A DNA stretch of 57,749 nucleotides from an uncultured Porphyromonadaceae bacterium (GTDB lineage Bacteria; Bacteroidota; Bacteroidia; Bacteroidales; Muribaculaceae), in the NCBI GenBank assembly GCA_900555715.1, contig USMC01000014.1, positions 1-57,749 of the forward strand. Reading direction: 5' to 3'. This document shows, one piece after another, positions 17,974 through 27,900 of this stretch (positions are counted from its first letter, which is position 1; each line of letters starts with the position of its first letter). The notes beneath the pieces are model-generated. The model was given only the letters and a program-made list of their open reading frames with translations. It ran no database searches and had not been told where the DNA came from. A program made the position numbers and the translations under genes.

Positions 17974-19409
17974 TTGAGTGAGGGCATGTCGTTTCGGTTA
18001 ATGACGTAAGGACTGTCGAACACGGCTTTGAGCGATGCCGTGGTGTTGCCGAAGCTGTCAGAGTCGGAGTCGCTCTTATGCTGGTCGTAGGTGTACCAGA
18101 GGTTGAACCACGACCAGTATGCTCCTTCTGAGATGCATTTATCGGGGTTCTGTATTCTGCCGGTCTCGGAGAGAGTGATGAGACGCTTGCCTCCGGTGAG
18201 CTTGACGAGGCAGTCGTAGAGGTTCTTCTGCGAGCTGTCGTCGCTGGCATAGACGTCGACGCCTACGACGTCGCACCAGTCGTTGCCGGGGTATGATTCC
18301 TGCATCTGTGCGAAATATTCGGGCTCGGTCTGCACTGTCCATACCCAGATGAGGTTGTTGAGTCCGTGGTGGTTCACTAAACGGTCGTACATCAGCTTCC
18401 AGAGTTCCTTTGTGGGCTCTGCGCCGTAGCGTCCCCACCAAAACCATGCCGAGCCGTACTTATAGCTGCCGGCTGCCTCGTGGAGCGGACGCCATATCAC
18501 GGGGATGTTCTCCGCCTGGAGAAGTTTGAGGTAGCCCGCAACCTTGTCGATGTCGGCGAGGATGAACTCGTGCTGCCATGTGCCTTCCTTGAGGGCTTCG
18601 CGGATGTCGAAGTTTGTGCCCGAACTGCCGTTGTCGCCCTTGATGTTGGCGTCGTAGCGGCTGTAGTCTTTTTTGTCGTAGGCATCTTTGTCGGTGGGTA
18701 CGCGCCAGTGCCACATGTAGCCTACAAGACCGTTTGCTGCCCAATGGTTCTTCGCGGGCGAAATGTCGGAATAGTCTATCCAGTTCTGACCGCTTTCGGG
18801 CAGGTGTATGAAGTCGTAGCACTCGAAGGCTACGTTCTTTCCGGTCACTTTCTTGATCCAGCCGGAGAAGTCGCTGTTATTGTTGACGTTCGCCATGGCG
18901 CCGGAGATGATTTTCTTGCCGTTCTGTTCGATGAGGAACTTATAGACGTTCTGCGCCTCTTTGGTGGCTGCGGGGTTGAGCAGAGGGAGGTAGTCGGCTT
19001 CTGCCAGAGCCGATGTGGTGAAATGCAGTGTGAGCGCCGGACCGAAGCCGGGGGTCGAGCGGCCGGTTACTGCTTTGTCGGGAATGGTGAAGACATAGGT
19101 TGACTCGGGGCTGAGCATGACGGATGCGACAAGGATGCTGTCGTCCTTGACCGTTGCCGATATCGCTGTTCCGTTGAGCGTCACAGTTGTGCTGTTGTTG
19201 AGCATGACGGGCACGCTGTAGACGACGGAAATCTGTGTCAGCGACGGATCTATCTGTGCGCCCTCGGCGACTGAGACTTCTTTTATCTTGATAGCCGATG
19301 GCAGCGGATCTGGTCCGACTGGTTCGTTGTCGCTGCCGCCGCAGGATGTGAGGTTCATGCAAAGTGCCATGCATGCCGATAATGCAAGTATTTTGCTGTA
19401 AATTTTCAT
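17970..19409 (-). CDS. GH26 endo-mannanase with N-terminal Ig-like domain
   Basis: 479-residue lipoprotein (lipobox LTSC, Cys23). Residues about 38-132 form an Ig-like/Big_5-type domain (VVYSVPVMLNNSTTVTLNG). Residues 140-475 are a GH26 barrel with acid/base Glu311 (WRPLHEAAGS) and nucleophile Glu415 (LSETGRIQ). Sequence differs clearly from the second GH26 in the operon, so the two are probably not redundant. The likely division is a surface endo-acting enzyme here and a periplasmic one that trims oligosaccharides. It is separated from the upstream binding-protein gene by 107 bases containing a strong hairpin, the only large gap inside the operon. Confidence 0.92.
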   Translation of the reverse strand: MKIYSKILALSACMALCMNLTSCGGSDNEPVGPDPLPSAIKIKEVSVAEGAQIDPSLTQISVVYSVPVMLNNSTTVTLNGTAISATVKDDSILVASVMLSPESTYVFTIPDKAVTGRSTPGFGPALTLHFTTSALAEADYLPLLNPAATKEAQNVYKFLIEQNGKKIISGAMANVNNNSDFSGWIKKVTGKNVAFECYDFIHLPESGQNWIDYSDISPAKNHWAANGLVGYMWHWRVPTDKDAYDKKDYSRYDANIKGDNGSSGTNFDIREALKEGTWQHEFILADIDKVAGYLKLLQAENIPVIWRPLHEAAGSYKYGSAWFWWGRYGAEPTKELWKLMYDRLVNHHGLNNLIWVWTVQTEPEYFAQMQESYPGNDWCDVVGVDVYASDDSSQKNLYDCLVKLTGGKRLITLSETGRIQNPDKCISEGAYWSWFNLWYTYDQHKSDSDSDSFGNTTASLKAVFDSPYVINRNDMPSLK

Positions 19410-19475
19410 AGATAAGATATAAAAAAATTACCTTAGAGATTGTACCGCTTGGGGAAAAGGATGAGAATTGAGAAG

Positions 19476-19504
19476 GCAGAGGGCAGCCGGGCGCCGCCCT
19501 CTGC
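19476..19504 (-). promoter_or_regulatory. Intercistronic hairpin within the mannan operon
   Basis: Perfect 9-bp GC-rich stem GCAGAGGGC (19476-19484) / GCCCTCTGC (19496-19504) with an 11-base loop, between the surface-binding protein stop (19517) and the first GH26 start (19409). On the transcribed strand it is followed by CTTCTCAATTCTCATCC, T-rich but without a clean U-tract. It could be a leaky terminator or a 3' stability element that keeps susCD/binding-protein mRNA above enzyme mRNA. No promoter consensus is seen after it. Confidence 0.6.
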
Positions 19505-19516
19505 ATGATAATAGGA

Positions 19517-21811
19517 TTATTCGATTGTAACCTTGGTGAGCGTGAAGTTTGCGCCTGTGATGACGAGACCTTTGTTGGCTATCATATCATCGATGAAATA
19601 CTGGTCGATAACAACTTCGAGCGGGCTTGCAGGCGTGTCGTACTGCTTGGGATAGTCACCGCCGATGTCGCCCCAGCTGTCGCCGTGGCGCAGAGAGAGG
19701 CAGAACCATGAGTCGTTCGGATCAGTCTGATTGAGGTAAAGGCGGAGGATCTGACCGGCTTTGACGGTCGACCAGTCGAAGCCGCCCCAGGCGAGGTCCT
19801 GGTTACCGCCCCAGTTGAGGCTGTCCCAGCTGCCTTCCCAAATGGTCGTTTCGAGCGAGTTTTCCCATTCGATATGGACTTTGTTGACGACGGTACCTTT
19901 GCCCTGTACTACCATCGCCGTCTCGCTCCAGCCGTCGTTGGTAGTGAGGATGCGGTCGAGGATTTCAGCTGTGAGCTCGAATACGGCGGTGGTTTCGGTC
20001 ATCGCGGGTTCGAGCATAGCCATCTGACCCCAGTTTGCATCGTTCACCTGGATCTGAGTCTCGGAGTAGGGTGCGATGTGGAACACGAGCTTGGCTCCGG
20101 CGGGAACATCCTTGAAAGATTCCTTGTAGAGGCGGAAAGCGCCGCCGTCGCTTTCACCTGCCCAGTTGCCGAGGTCGCGCATCTCGGTGAAGATGACATT
20201 CTCGACGTGTGTGGCAGGAATGGTGTCGTAGGTATAGCTTATTTCGCCGTTGGACGAAACGAGGGTGATTACGCTGCTCTTGCCGCAGTTTCCGGGAAGG
20301 CTGATGAGGAGTGTCGTGCCGTTGATGATGTACTGCACGGGCTGTCCGTTGACATTCACGCCGGTGAGCTTGTCGCCGTTGCTGACGGTGAAGCTTGCTA
20401 TTTCGCCGGCGGCGAGTTTCTCAGAGTTCTGCTCTGTGATGAATGCGCATTCGGGAGCGTTGACGGTGAGCTCGCCTGTGGTGACGCTTTCGCCGTTCGC
20501 CATGTTGAGAGTGAGTGCGCCTGTCTGTGCCATGGCGGGCACATCGAGGGTGAGCTCGGCGGCGCTTCCGCCGGTCACCTCCTGAGCCGCGCAGCCGGCG
20601 AAGGCTACGGTGGCTACGAGGTCGAGGTTCTTGCCGATGAGTTTGACGGTACCGGCAGCGGCGGCGACAGCGGGCTCGAAGCCTGTCACTTCGGGCTTGG
20701 CGGTGCTGAGTCCGATTTCAACGGTCTTGCCGCTCTTGAGGTTGAGGACGGCGTTGCCGCTCTGTGCGGCAGCGGGGAATGTCACTTTGACGGCAGTGGC
20801 TGTCACTTCGTCGGGTGTGACGGCGTCGCCTGCGTTGAGGAAGCTGACGCTGACAACCTGGTCCATGTTGAGACCTGCGATGGTAATCTGGTCACCGCCG
20901 CGGAGCTCGGTGGCGGGAGTCGCCTTGAGCTCGGTGGGCACCACCATGCCGATGTTGGCGACTGCCACGCGGACGCCTGATTCAGGAACGGCGACTATGG
21001 TGCCGTCCGTGGCGTTGTCGGGCAGGGTGAAGGTGATCTTGTTGTCCGCATATTTGAATTCCACTTCGCTTTCGTCGGGCATGACGATGCTGCGGACAAG
21101 ATCGAGGTCGGTACCTGCTACGGTGACAAGGTCGCCGCCTTTGGCATCGGTGAGGTCAAGAGGTGCCGCTACGGCAGGAAGGACGATTTCAACCGTTTCC
21201 TCGCTCTTGATGGTGTTGGGGATCTCTTTGGCGTCGGACAGGATGACGATTCCGCTGACAGCCTTGTCGGGCACGGTGAGCTCGATGGTCTTGCGGTCGT
21301 GGGCGATGAACTTGTCGGCGTACACGTTGACGCTGTCCTCAAGGAATGCGAACGACACTTCTTTGATGAGGTTGAGGTAATCTCCCTTGATGGTGAGCTT
21401 GGCGCCGGGTCTTACTTTGAGCGGGCTGATTTCGTCGATGCTGATAGGCTCGGAGTAGGTGAGCACGCTTTTCGTCTCGATGATGCCTCCGGCATAGTGG
21501 AGCTGAACCTTGCCGGGTTCGGCAGTCTGCGGAACGGTGACGCGTATTTCCTCGTTGCTCACACGCTGGATGTCGGTGATTTCGTCGCAACCGGGGATGA
21601 CGACTTTCACAATCTGATTCATGCCGCTTCCTATGAAGCGGAGCTCTCCGCCGCGGGCAACGGGACTCGGTCCGAAAACATTGAGGTGCACTCCTCCGAC
21701 ATACTGTTCGGTGCTGAAATCGTCGTTGTCGTCGTTGCACGACGTCAGAGGCATCGTAGCGGCGATTGCGAGGCTAAGCATGAGTGCTTTGAAACAATTA
21801 TATTTTTTCAT
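19517..21811 (-). CDS. Multi-IPT/TIG surface glycan-binding lipoprotein of the mannan PUL
   Basis: 764 residues. Lipobox PLTSC (Cys25), followed by the acidic stretch NDDNDD that resembles a surface-export signal. About six Ig-like IPT/TIG repeats follow (residues about 40-550), each with a GxxLTIxGxxL-like first strand such as GDLVTVAGTDLDLV, GDQITIAGLNMDQV and GTVKLIGKNLDLV. The last 210 residues are two similar beta-sandwich modules, the first rich in Trp (DLGNWAGESDGG) and ending NKVHIEWE, the second beginning IWEGSWDSLNWGG and ending LTKVTIE. These are the likely carbohydrate-binding modules, on a long IPT stalk. It follows the second binding protein by 20 bases. No enzymatic motif is present. 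Confidence 0.85.
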   Translation of the reverse strand: MKKYNCFKALMLSLAIAATMPLTSCNDDNDDFSTEQYVGGVHLNVFGPSPVARGGELRFIGSGMNQIVKVVIPGCDEITDIQRVSNEEIRVTVPQTAEPGKVQLHYAGGIIETKSVLTYSEPISIDEISPLKVRPGAKLTIKGDYLNLIKEVSFAFLEDSVNVYADKFIAHDRKTIELTVPDKAVSGIVILSDAKEIPNTIKSEETVEIVLPAVAAPLDLTDAKGGDLVTVAGTDLDLVRSIVMPDESEVEFKYADNKITFTLPDNATDGTIVAVPESGVRVAVANIGMVVPTELKATPATELRGGDQITIAGLNMDQVVSVSFLNAGDAVTPDEVTATAVKVTFPAAAQSGNAVLNLKSGKTVEIGLSTAKPEVTGFEPAVAAAAGTVKLIGKNLDLVATVAFAGCAAQEVTGGSAAELTLDVPAMAQTGALTLNMANGESVTTGELTVNAPECAFITEQNSEKLAAGEIASFTVSNGDKLTGVNVNGQPVQYIINGTTLLISLPGNCGKSSVITLVSSNGEISYTYDTIPATHVENVIFTEMRDLGNWAGESDGGAFRLYKESFKDVPAGAKLVFHIAPYSETQIQVNDANWGQMAMLEPAMTETTAVFELTAEILDRILTTNDGWSETAMVVQGKGTVVNKVHIEWENSLETTIWEGSWDSLNWGGNQDLAWGGFDWSTVKAGQILRLYLNQTDPNDSWFCLSLRHGDSWGDIGGDYPKQYDTPASPLEVVIDQYFIDDMIANKGLVITGANFTLTKVTIE

Positions 21812-21831
21812 TTCTGATAGTCGATAAGATG

Positions 21832-23193
21832 TTATTCATTGATGACCGCGCGGATGTTGTCGATCTTGATGACAGGAGTACATTCGGCACCGTCGATACC
21901 GCCGCTGACGACAAAGATTGTCAGGCTGGCGAAATCTTCAGGTCTTGAAGGACCTTTGGAGGCCGGTTCGCCCTTGCGGTTGAAGCGGAACTGCGAGAAA
22001 GGCAGGGTGACGGTGACCCATTTGCCGTCGGTGTGGTATTCGCCGTTGGCTGCATTCTGCCACGGACGGTAGAGATAGCGGCCCCAGTCGTTCCAGTCTG
22101 CCGCGCGGTGCTGGTAGTCGGCGCCTACTTCGCCGTTGAAAGCCCATGCCTGAGCGCCGGCGACGTCGGTGTAACCTTCGACGGGATTGCCGGAGAGAGT
22201 CACCTGCGAGATGCCTTCGAAGCATACCTGCATTGCGGCGGCAGCCCACGGGTTAGTAGAAGGTATGCACATTTCGAATTTAAGAGCCATCTTTTCGGGT
22301 TGCGAGAAGTCAGCGACATTGAAGAGTGCTGCGCCCTGACCGCTGGTGATGTTCTGCGGAGTATCCCAAGAGCCGCACCAGTATTCGAAGGCGAACTCGC
22401 CGTCGTTCCATCCGCCGTCGGCGCTCATCGTGGCGCCTTCGCCGAGCTGCATGTAGTTGCCGGCAAAGCTCCATTCGTCGTTCTTTGTTCCGCGGGCGTG
22501 CCAGCCCTGTTCGGTAAGACCTTCGTCGAAGTTGAAGAGCATGCCGCGGCTGTCGAGGTAGTGGAATTTCGATTCGCTCTTGCCGTAGACTGTCGTCACA
22601 GCTACTGCGCCTTCTTCTTTGGCGCCTTCCGGAACTTTGAATGTAACGGAGGTCTGATTGATATCCTTGATTTCAGTTACGGGCACATCGCCGGGGAAGG
22701 TGATGGTGAGCGGCTCGTTTTCGTCGTTGACGAAATAGTTGCCGTAGAGAGTGACCTCATCGCCGGGCTTGGCATATTCGAACGACATGGACAGCAGCGA
22801 CGGACCGGGCACGAGGACGCGGAAGTCGTATTCTGTAGTGACACCGTCCTTGTTGGTCATGTATATCTTGTTTGTAGCCTTGGCGGGGATGCCGCTGGGA
22901 ACGTTGACAAGAAGAGTGTGGTCGGTGATATAGCTCGTGTTGAGGATTGCGGGCTGGTCGTTGAAGTAGAGCTCGCGGATGGAAGTGAGATTGTTGCCCA
23001 CGAGGCAGATGAGGTTGTCGACGTATGCCTCGGTGATGAGCGAGTCCGGGGCTGTTGTCGTGCGGACGTACTTCACTTCGGGAGTTCCGGAGGTGAGCTC
23101 GAATTTGTCGGGCTGATCCTCGCAGGACATCATAGCGCCGCCTAAGACAGCTGCCACCGCAGGAAGAATCCACTTTGCATATATGGTTTTCAT
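21832..23193 (-). CDS. Surface glycan-binding protein B-like lipoprotein
   Basis: 453 residues, lipobox MMSC (Cys24) followed by EDQPDK, an acidic lipoprotein export-like signal. Two IPT/TIG Ig-like domains (residues about 40-215) precede a C-terminal beta-sandwich of about 230 residues with many exposed aromatics (EFAFEYWCGSWDTPQN, ADWNDWGRYLYRPW). This is the layout of SGBP-B proteins with a glycan-binding C-terminus as in the xyloglucan and mannan PULs of Bacteroides. It follows susD by 19 bases, the usual position. Role: capture of mannan at the cell surface and hand-over to the SusCD pair. Confidence 0.88.
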   Translation of the reverse strand: MKTIYAKWILPAVAAVLGGAMMSCEDQPDKFELTSGTPEVKYVRTTTAPDSLITEAYVDNLICLVGNNLTSIRELYFNDQPAILNTSYITDHTLLVNVPSGIPAKATNKIYMTNKDGVTTEYDFRVLVPGPSLLSMSFEYAKPGDEVTLYGNYFVNDENEPLTITFPGDVPVTEIKDINQTSVTFKVPEGAKEEGAVAVTTVYGKSESKFHYLDSRGMLFNFDEGLTEQGWHARGTKNDEWSFAGNYMQLGEGATMSADGGWNDGEFAFEYWCGSWDTPQNITSGQGAALFNVADFSQPEKMALKFEMCIPSTNPWAAAAMQVCFEGISQVTLSGNPVEGYTDVAGAQAWAFNGEVGADYQHRAADWNDWGRYLYRPWQNAANGEYHTDGKWVTVTLPFSQFRFNRKGEPASKGPSRPEDFASLTIFVVSGGIDGAECTPVIKIDNIRAVINE

Positions 23194-23212
23194 TGTTTCT
23201 TGTTTTTAAGGA

Positions 23213-24967
23213 TTAGTAAGCGTATTCCTTGCGGACGTCACAGTCGACGGGGTCCTCGAGGAGGTTGGGGTTGTAGACTGTATCTTCCGAGGGGAAGGGG
23301 AGCGTGAAGCTCTCTTTGGTAACGTTGGGAGCGGCGGTAGTTTCGTCGTAGCCGGCTTCGCCGGAGTCTTCTTTTTTGGCAGCTTCCGACGGATCCCATT
23401 TGCCGCTTTCGTAGTAGTATTTGTAGAGGGCGTTGATGTTCCAGTACGAGTTGCGGCGCTGCGAGGTGAGTTCGCTGATGGCGCGGTCGGCATCGTAGTA
23501 TGCCAGACGGACATAGTCGTACCAGCGGTCGCCTTCGCCGGCGAGTTCGAGACGGCGCTCTTTCCATACGTCTTCCCATGTGATCGACGACGGACGCTCG
23601 TAGGACGAGACGGAGCGGTGACGCACGCTGTAGAAGGCGTCGATTGCCGATGCGTCGGATGTCGAGCCGTTTGTGCCGATCTTAGCCTCGGCATAGATGA
23701 GGTAGACATCGGCGAGGCGGAGGATATGGGTGGCGAGGGCGCTGTACATGTTGCCCGACGATACGCCGGTGGCCTGCACGTGGTCGTAGTTGTCGCCGTA
23801 GAGGTGTTTTACGTTGTATGCGCCTGTGGGCGACTGCCATTCGCCGGGACCGCCTTTGCCGTAGTCGCCGTCGTAGCAGAACTGGAGGACGTTGAAGCCG
23901 GTGAAGCCGTCTTTGTCTCTCTTGTCGGTCCAGAAGTATTCATATTTGTCGCCCGGAAGCATCATGGTAGCTTTACGGCGGGCGTCGATGTCGTTGCGTG
24001 TTCCGGGGTCTTCGAGAACATTGACACCGAAGGCATCCTGTAGGTCTACCGACGGACCTCCGAAGCCGCCCCAGCAGTCGCCCCATTCGTCGAAACCTAC
24101 GGGCGCAAGGTCGCTCTGGAGGGTGTTCTGCTGTGTCCACGGGTCGCGGCCTGCCTGCCAGCGCCATGCGATGAGCGATTCAGGGTTGTTGTTGTTGGCG
24201 AGACGGAAAATGTCGGGATAGTTCTCCATCAGGCTGCGTCCGGAGTTGTCGATGACGTCCTTGGCGTACGATGCAGCCTTGGCGAGGTCGTCGGCGCTGA
24301 GGCTGCCCGACAGACCGGCGCGTGTGAGGTACACTTTCGAGAGGAGTCCTTCGGCGCAGTAGTAGTCGATGCGGCCGGGAGCGGCTTCTTTGGGCAGAAG
24401 CTCCATGGCTTTTTCAAGGGTCATCACGATGTACTCGTAGACGTCGGCACGTTTCACTTTGTACTTGGAGTTGTACGAGCCTTCGAGTTCCTGCGAAATG
24501 TTGTGGATGATGGGCACATCGCCGAAGGTGCGCACAAGGTAGAAGTATGCCAGAGCCTTGAAGACGAGTGTCTCGCCCATGCAGGCATTCTTCGCGGTTT
24601 CCGATGCCGGAGAGGCCTGGAGGCTGTTGTAGACGGTGGAGCAGTGACCTATCACAGCCCAGAGGGAGTAGGACATGTTGACGAGGTCTTCGTCGGTGCC
24701 GTTGACGGTGAAGGTCAGGTAGGGCGACGAGCCCCAGTACATGTTGCCGGAGAGTACTTCGCCTACTTTGATGAAACCGCGCTGGAAGTCGTACCAGGGA
24801 GAGTTGTAGAGATAGTTGACGCCCTGATAGCACTGGTCGTCGGTCTGGTAGAAGTTGCCGGCATTGTAGTTGTCTTCGGCAGGACGGTCGAGGAAGTCGT
24901 TGCACGACGACAGACCGAACGCGACAGTGGCTGCGGCAGCTATATATCTGATATTTTTGATTTTCAT
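23213..24967 (-). CDS. susD: SusD-family outer-membrane glycan-binding protein
   Basis: 584-residue lipoprotein (lipobox LSSC, Cys22, then NDFLDRPAED, the canonical SusD beginning). The helical TPR scaffold and the RagB/SusD C-terminal region (YPIP-like ends, GEGDRWYDYVRL and a final NPNLLEDPVDC) are recognisable. SusD forms the lid of the SusC transporter and selects the glycan. It lies 25 bases downstream of susC, and the two are certainly an operon. Specificity for mannan is inferred from the enzymes downstream. Confidence 0.95.
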   Translation of the reverse strand: MKIKNIRYIAAAATVAFGLSSCNDFLDRPAEDNYNAGNFYQTDDQCYQGVNYLYNSPWYDFQRGFIKVGEVLSGNMYWGSSPYLTFTVNGTDEDLVNMSYSLWAVIGHCSTVYNSLQASPASETAKNACMGETLVFKALAYFYLVRTFGDVPIIHNISQELEGSYNSKYKVKRADVYEYIVMTLEKAMELLPKEAAPGRIDYYCAEGLLSKVYLTRAGLSGSLSADDLAKAASYAKDVIDNSGRSLMENYPDIFRLANNNNPESLIAWRWQAGRDPWTQQNTLQSDLAPVGFDEWGDCWGGFGGPSVDLQDAFGVNVLEDPGTRNDIDARRKATMMLPGDKYEYFWTDKRDKDGFTGFNVLQFCYDGDYGKGGPGEWQSPTGAYNVKHLYGDNYDHVQATGVSSGNMYSALATHILRLADVYLIYAEAKIGTNGSTSDASAIDAFYSVRHRSVSSYERPSSITWEDVWKERRLELAGEGDRWYDYVRLAYYDADRAISELTSQRRNSYWNINALYKYYYESGKWDPSEAAKKEDSGEAGYDETTAAPNVTKESFTLPFPSEDTVYNPNLLEDPVDCDVRKEYAY

Positions 24968-24992
24968 AAGTGTGGAATCTGATAAGGTAGTG

Positions 24993-27900
24993 TTAGAAGG
25001 AGAGGTTCAGACCGAATGAGTATGTCACAGGCGACGGATAGCGTCCGAAGTCGAGACCGTAGACGAGACCGGAGGAGTCCTGTGTGGAGGCGCCGATTTC
25101 AGGGTCGTAGCCTTTATACTTGGTGAATGTATGGAGGTTCTGGATGTTGCAGTAGAGACGCAGATTCTCGACGTGGATAGGTTTGAGCCACTTCTTCGGG
25201 AAGGTGTATCCCAATGCTATGTTCTTGATGCGGATGTACGAGCCGTCTTCGATGTAGCGGTCGGAGATGCGGTCGTTGTCGTTGGGGTCGTTGAGGCGTG
25301 CGGCGGGCATTTTTGTGCCGGGATTGCTTACGCGGATGTTGGTGATGTCGTCATACCATGCTCCGCCGTCGGCATACACCTTGCTCGGGTCGATGGGCAC
25401 GAGCTGGGCGCGGTCGTTGACGCTGTTGAGCTGGTTTGTCCATGTCGACTTCATGTTCGTGAGCTTGATGGCAAGGTAGTTGAGCACATCGTTGCCGTAC
25501 GAGCCGTTGATGAAGATGTTGAGGTCGAAGTTCTTGTAGCGGAAGGTGTTGTTGAAGCCGAAGGTGAAATCGGGCAGCGGAGAGCCGATGATGGTGCGGT
25601 CTTTTTCGTCGATCTTGCCGTCCTTGTGGATGTCCTTGTACTTGATGTCACCGACCCATACGGTGTTGCTCTTGTTGAAGTTGCCGTCGGTGGGGAAATG
25701 GTCGGGACGCGGAGAGTTGATGATGTCCTCGTAGTCTTTGTAGACGCCTTCCACCTTATATCCGTAGAAGTTGTAGAGGGGCTGGCCGATTTCGGATACG
25801 GAAACGACGTCGCTCCATTGTCCGTAGCCAACGAGCTGTGCGTTGTCTGTTCCTGAGAGTGCCTTGAGTCTGTTGCGGTTGAAGGAGATCTGGAAGGACG
25901 ATTCCCATTCGAAGTCGCCGGTGAAGGGTGTGCCGCGGAGTTCGAGCTCAAGACCCTTGTTCTCGATTTCGCCGTAGTTGCCCTTGGGAGCGGCGAGAGC
26001 CGACGAGCCGTTGCCCTGTGTGCCCATATATGAGGGGAGCTGCATGGACATGAGCATGTCTTTGGATGTCTTGATATATGCGTCGGCGGTGAGACCGAGG
26101 CGGTTGTTGAAGAACGCGAGGTCGAGACCGACGTTCCACTGCTCCTGTTTTTCCCACTTGACGGCGGGGTTGGCGATGTTCGACGGACGGTAGCCGACGC
26201 CGAGCGCGGAGGGCATGCGGCTCATAGCAACGCCCCAGGCGTAGCCGCCGATGTTCGCGTTGCCGGTCTGACCCCAGCCCAGGCGCAGCTTGCCGTTTGT
26301 GAACCACTTGCTGACGGGCTCGAAGAATTTCTCGTTGGAGAAGCGCCATGCGCCGCCTACGGAGTGGAATCCTGCCCAGCGGTTGCTCGGCCCGAAGTTC
26401 GAGGATCCGTCGTAGCGGTAGGTGTAGGTAAGGAGGTAGCGGTCGTCCCAGTTGAGGTTTTCGCGGGTGAAGAACGATGCCATGGCAGAGCTGCCGAAAC
26501 CGGCGCCGATGCTGTAAGAATTCTTGTTGCCGAGCGCGGGGTTGTGTACTTCGTTGGAGGGCATTCCGGAGGCGAAGATGCTTGTGTAGTCGTAGCGCGA
26601 TTCCCAGCATTCCTGACCTACCATGGCGGTGTAGCTGAGCTTGTTCCACGTGCCGTTGTAGGAAATGTAGTTCTTAAGCTGCCAGAACCAGCTGGAGTTT
26701 TTCTGGATGGAGCTTTCGTTGCTGCTGCGCACCCATGTTCCGAGGTCTACCGTCGGTTTGAAGCGGTCGCCTTTCGAGGAGCTTATGTCGTAGCCGAGCT
26801 CGGCGTGCCATACGAGATTCTTGATCGGTGTGACGTCGAAGAAAATGTTACCCGTGAGTTTCTTGCGGCGGAGCTTGATATCGTCGAGCATGGCGAGGGC
26901 GATGGGATTGGGGTTGGTGTAGCCTTCGCGGACAATTGAGGAGTAGTTGCCGTCGATATCGTAGATAGGAATGTCGGGGAGGGTGGTGAGGGAGTAGTTG
27001 ATGATACCCTGCTCGCCGTCGGCAAGCTTGAGGTCTTCATCGGTATCGGTGAAGTTTGCGGAGAGACCGAGCTTAAGCCACCATTTGAGCTGTGCGTCGA
27101 GGTTGGCGCGGACGGAGAAGCGGCGGAAGTCGGAACCGATGAGTGTGCCTTCCTGGTTGAGGTACGAGCCGGAGACATAGTACTGAACCTTGTCGGTACC
27201 GCCCTGGGCGGCTATCTGATGCTGGTTCTGCAGAGCGGTGCGGAAGATGGCGTCCTGCCAGTTTGTACCGATTCCGAGTACCGACGGGTCGGCATACCAG
27301 TTGTTAGTCCTGCTGTAGCCGTTGGCGACGAAGTCGTTGTAGTATTCGGCGTACTCGCGGAGATTCATCATGTCGAGGCGTTTGTTCTGATGGCTGAGTG
27401 CCACCATGCCGTCGTACGAGAACTTAGCTTCGCCGGCTTTGCCTCGTTTGGTTGTGATGAGAACGACACCGTTGGCGCCCTGAGCACCGTAGATGGCGGT
27501 GGCGGAGGCGTCCTTGAGGATTTCCATAGACACGATGTCGGAGGGGTTGATTGTTGACAGAGGCGAGATGGTGGACACCTTGCCGTTGCCGAGGGCATCG
27601 CCCAGACCAAAGGAGCTGCCGGAATCACCGCCACCTTGTACTATAACACCGTCGATGACGTAGAGAGGTTCTGCGTTGGCGTTGATGGTTGCCTGACCGC
27701 GCACGCGGATCGACGATGACGAGCCTGGAGCACCGGAGGTCTGCACTGCCGTAACACCGGGAGCGCGTCCCTGCAGCGACTGGTCGAGGTTGGTGATGAC
27801 GGAGCCCTTCATGGCTGCTTCGCCGATGGAGGCGGAGGCGCCGGAGAGGTCGCTTTTCTTCATCTGTCCGTAGCCCACAACGACAACTTCGTTGAGCGCT

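Noticed and set aside
19874..23145. Plus-strand frames (368 and 370 codons) opposite the two surface-binding lipoprotein genes
   Set aside because: Same bias artefact; both minus-strand genes have signal peptides and complete folds.
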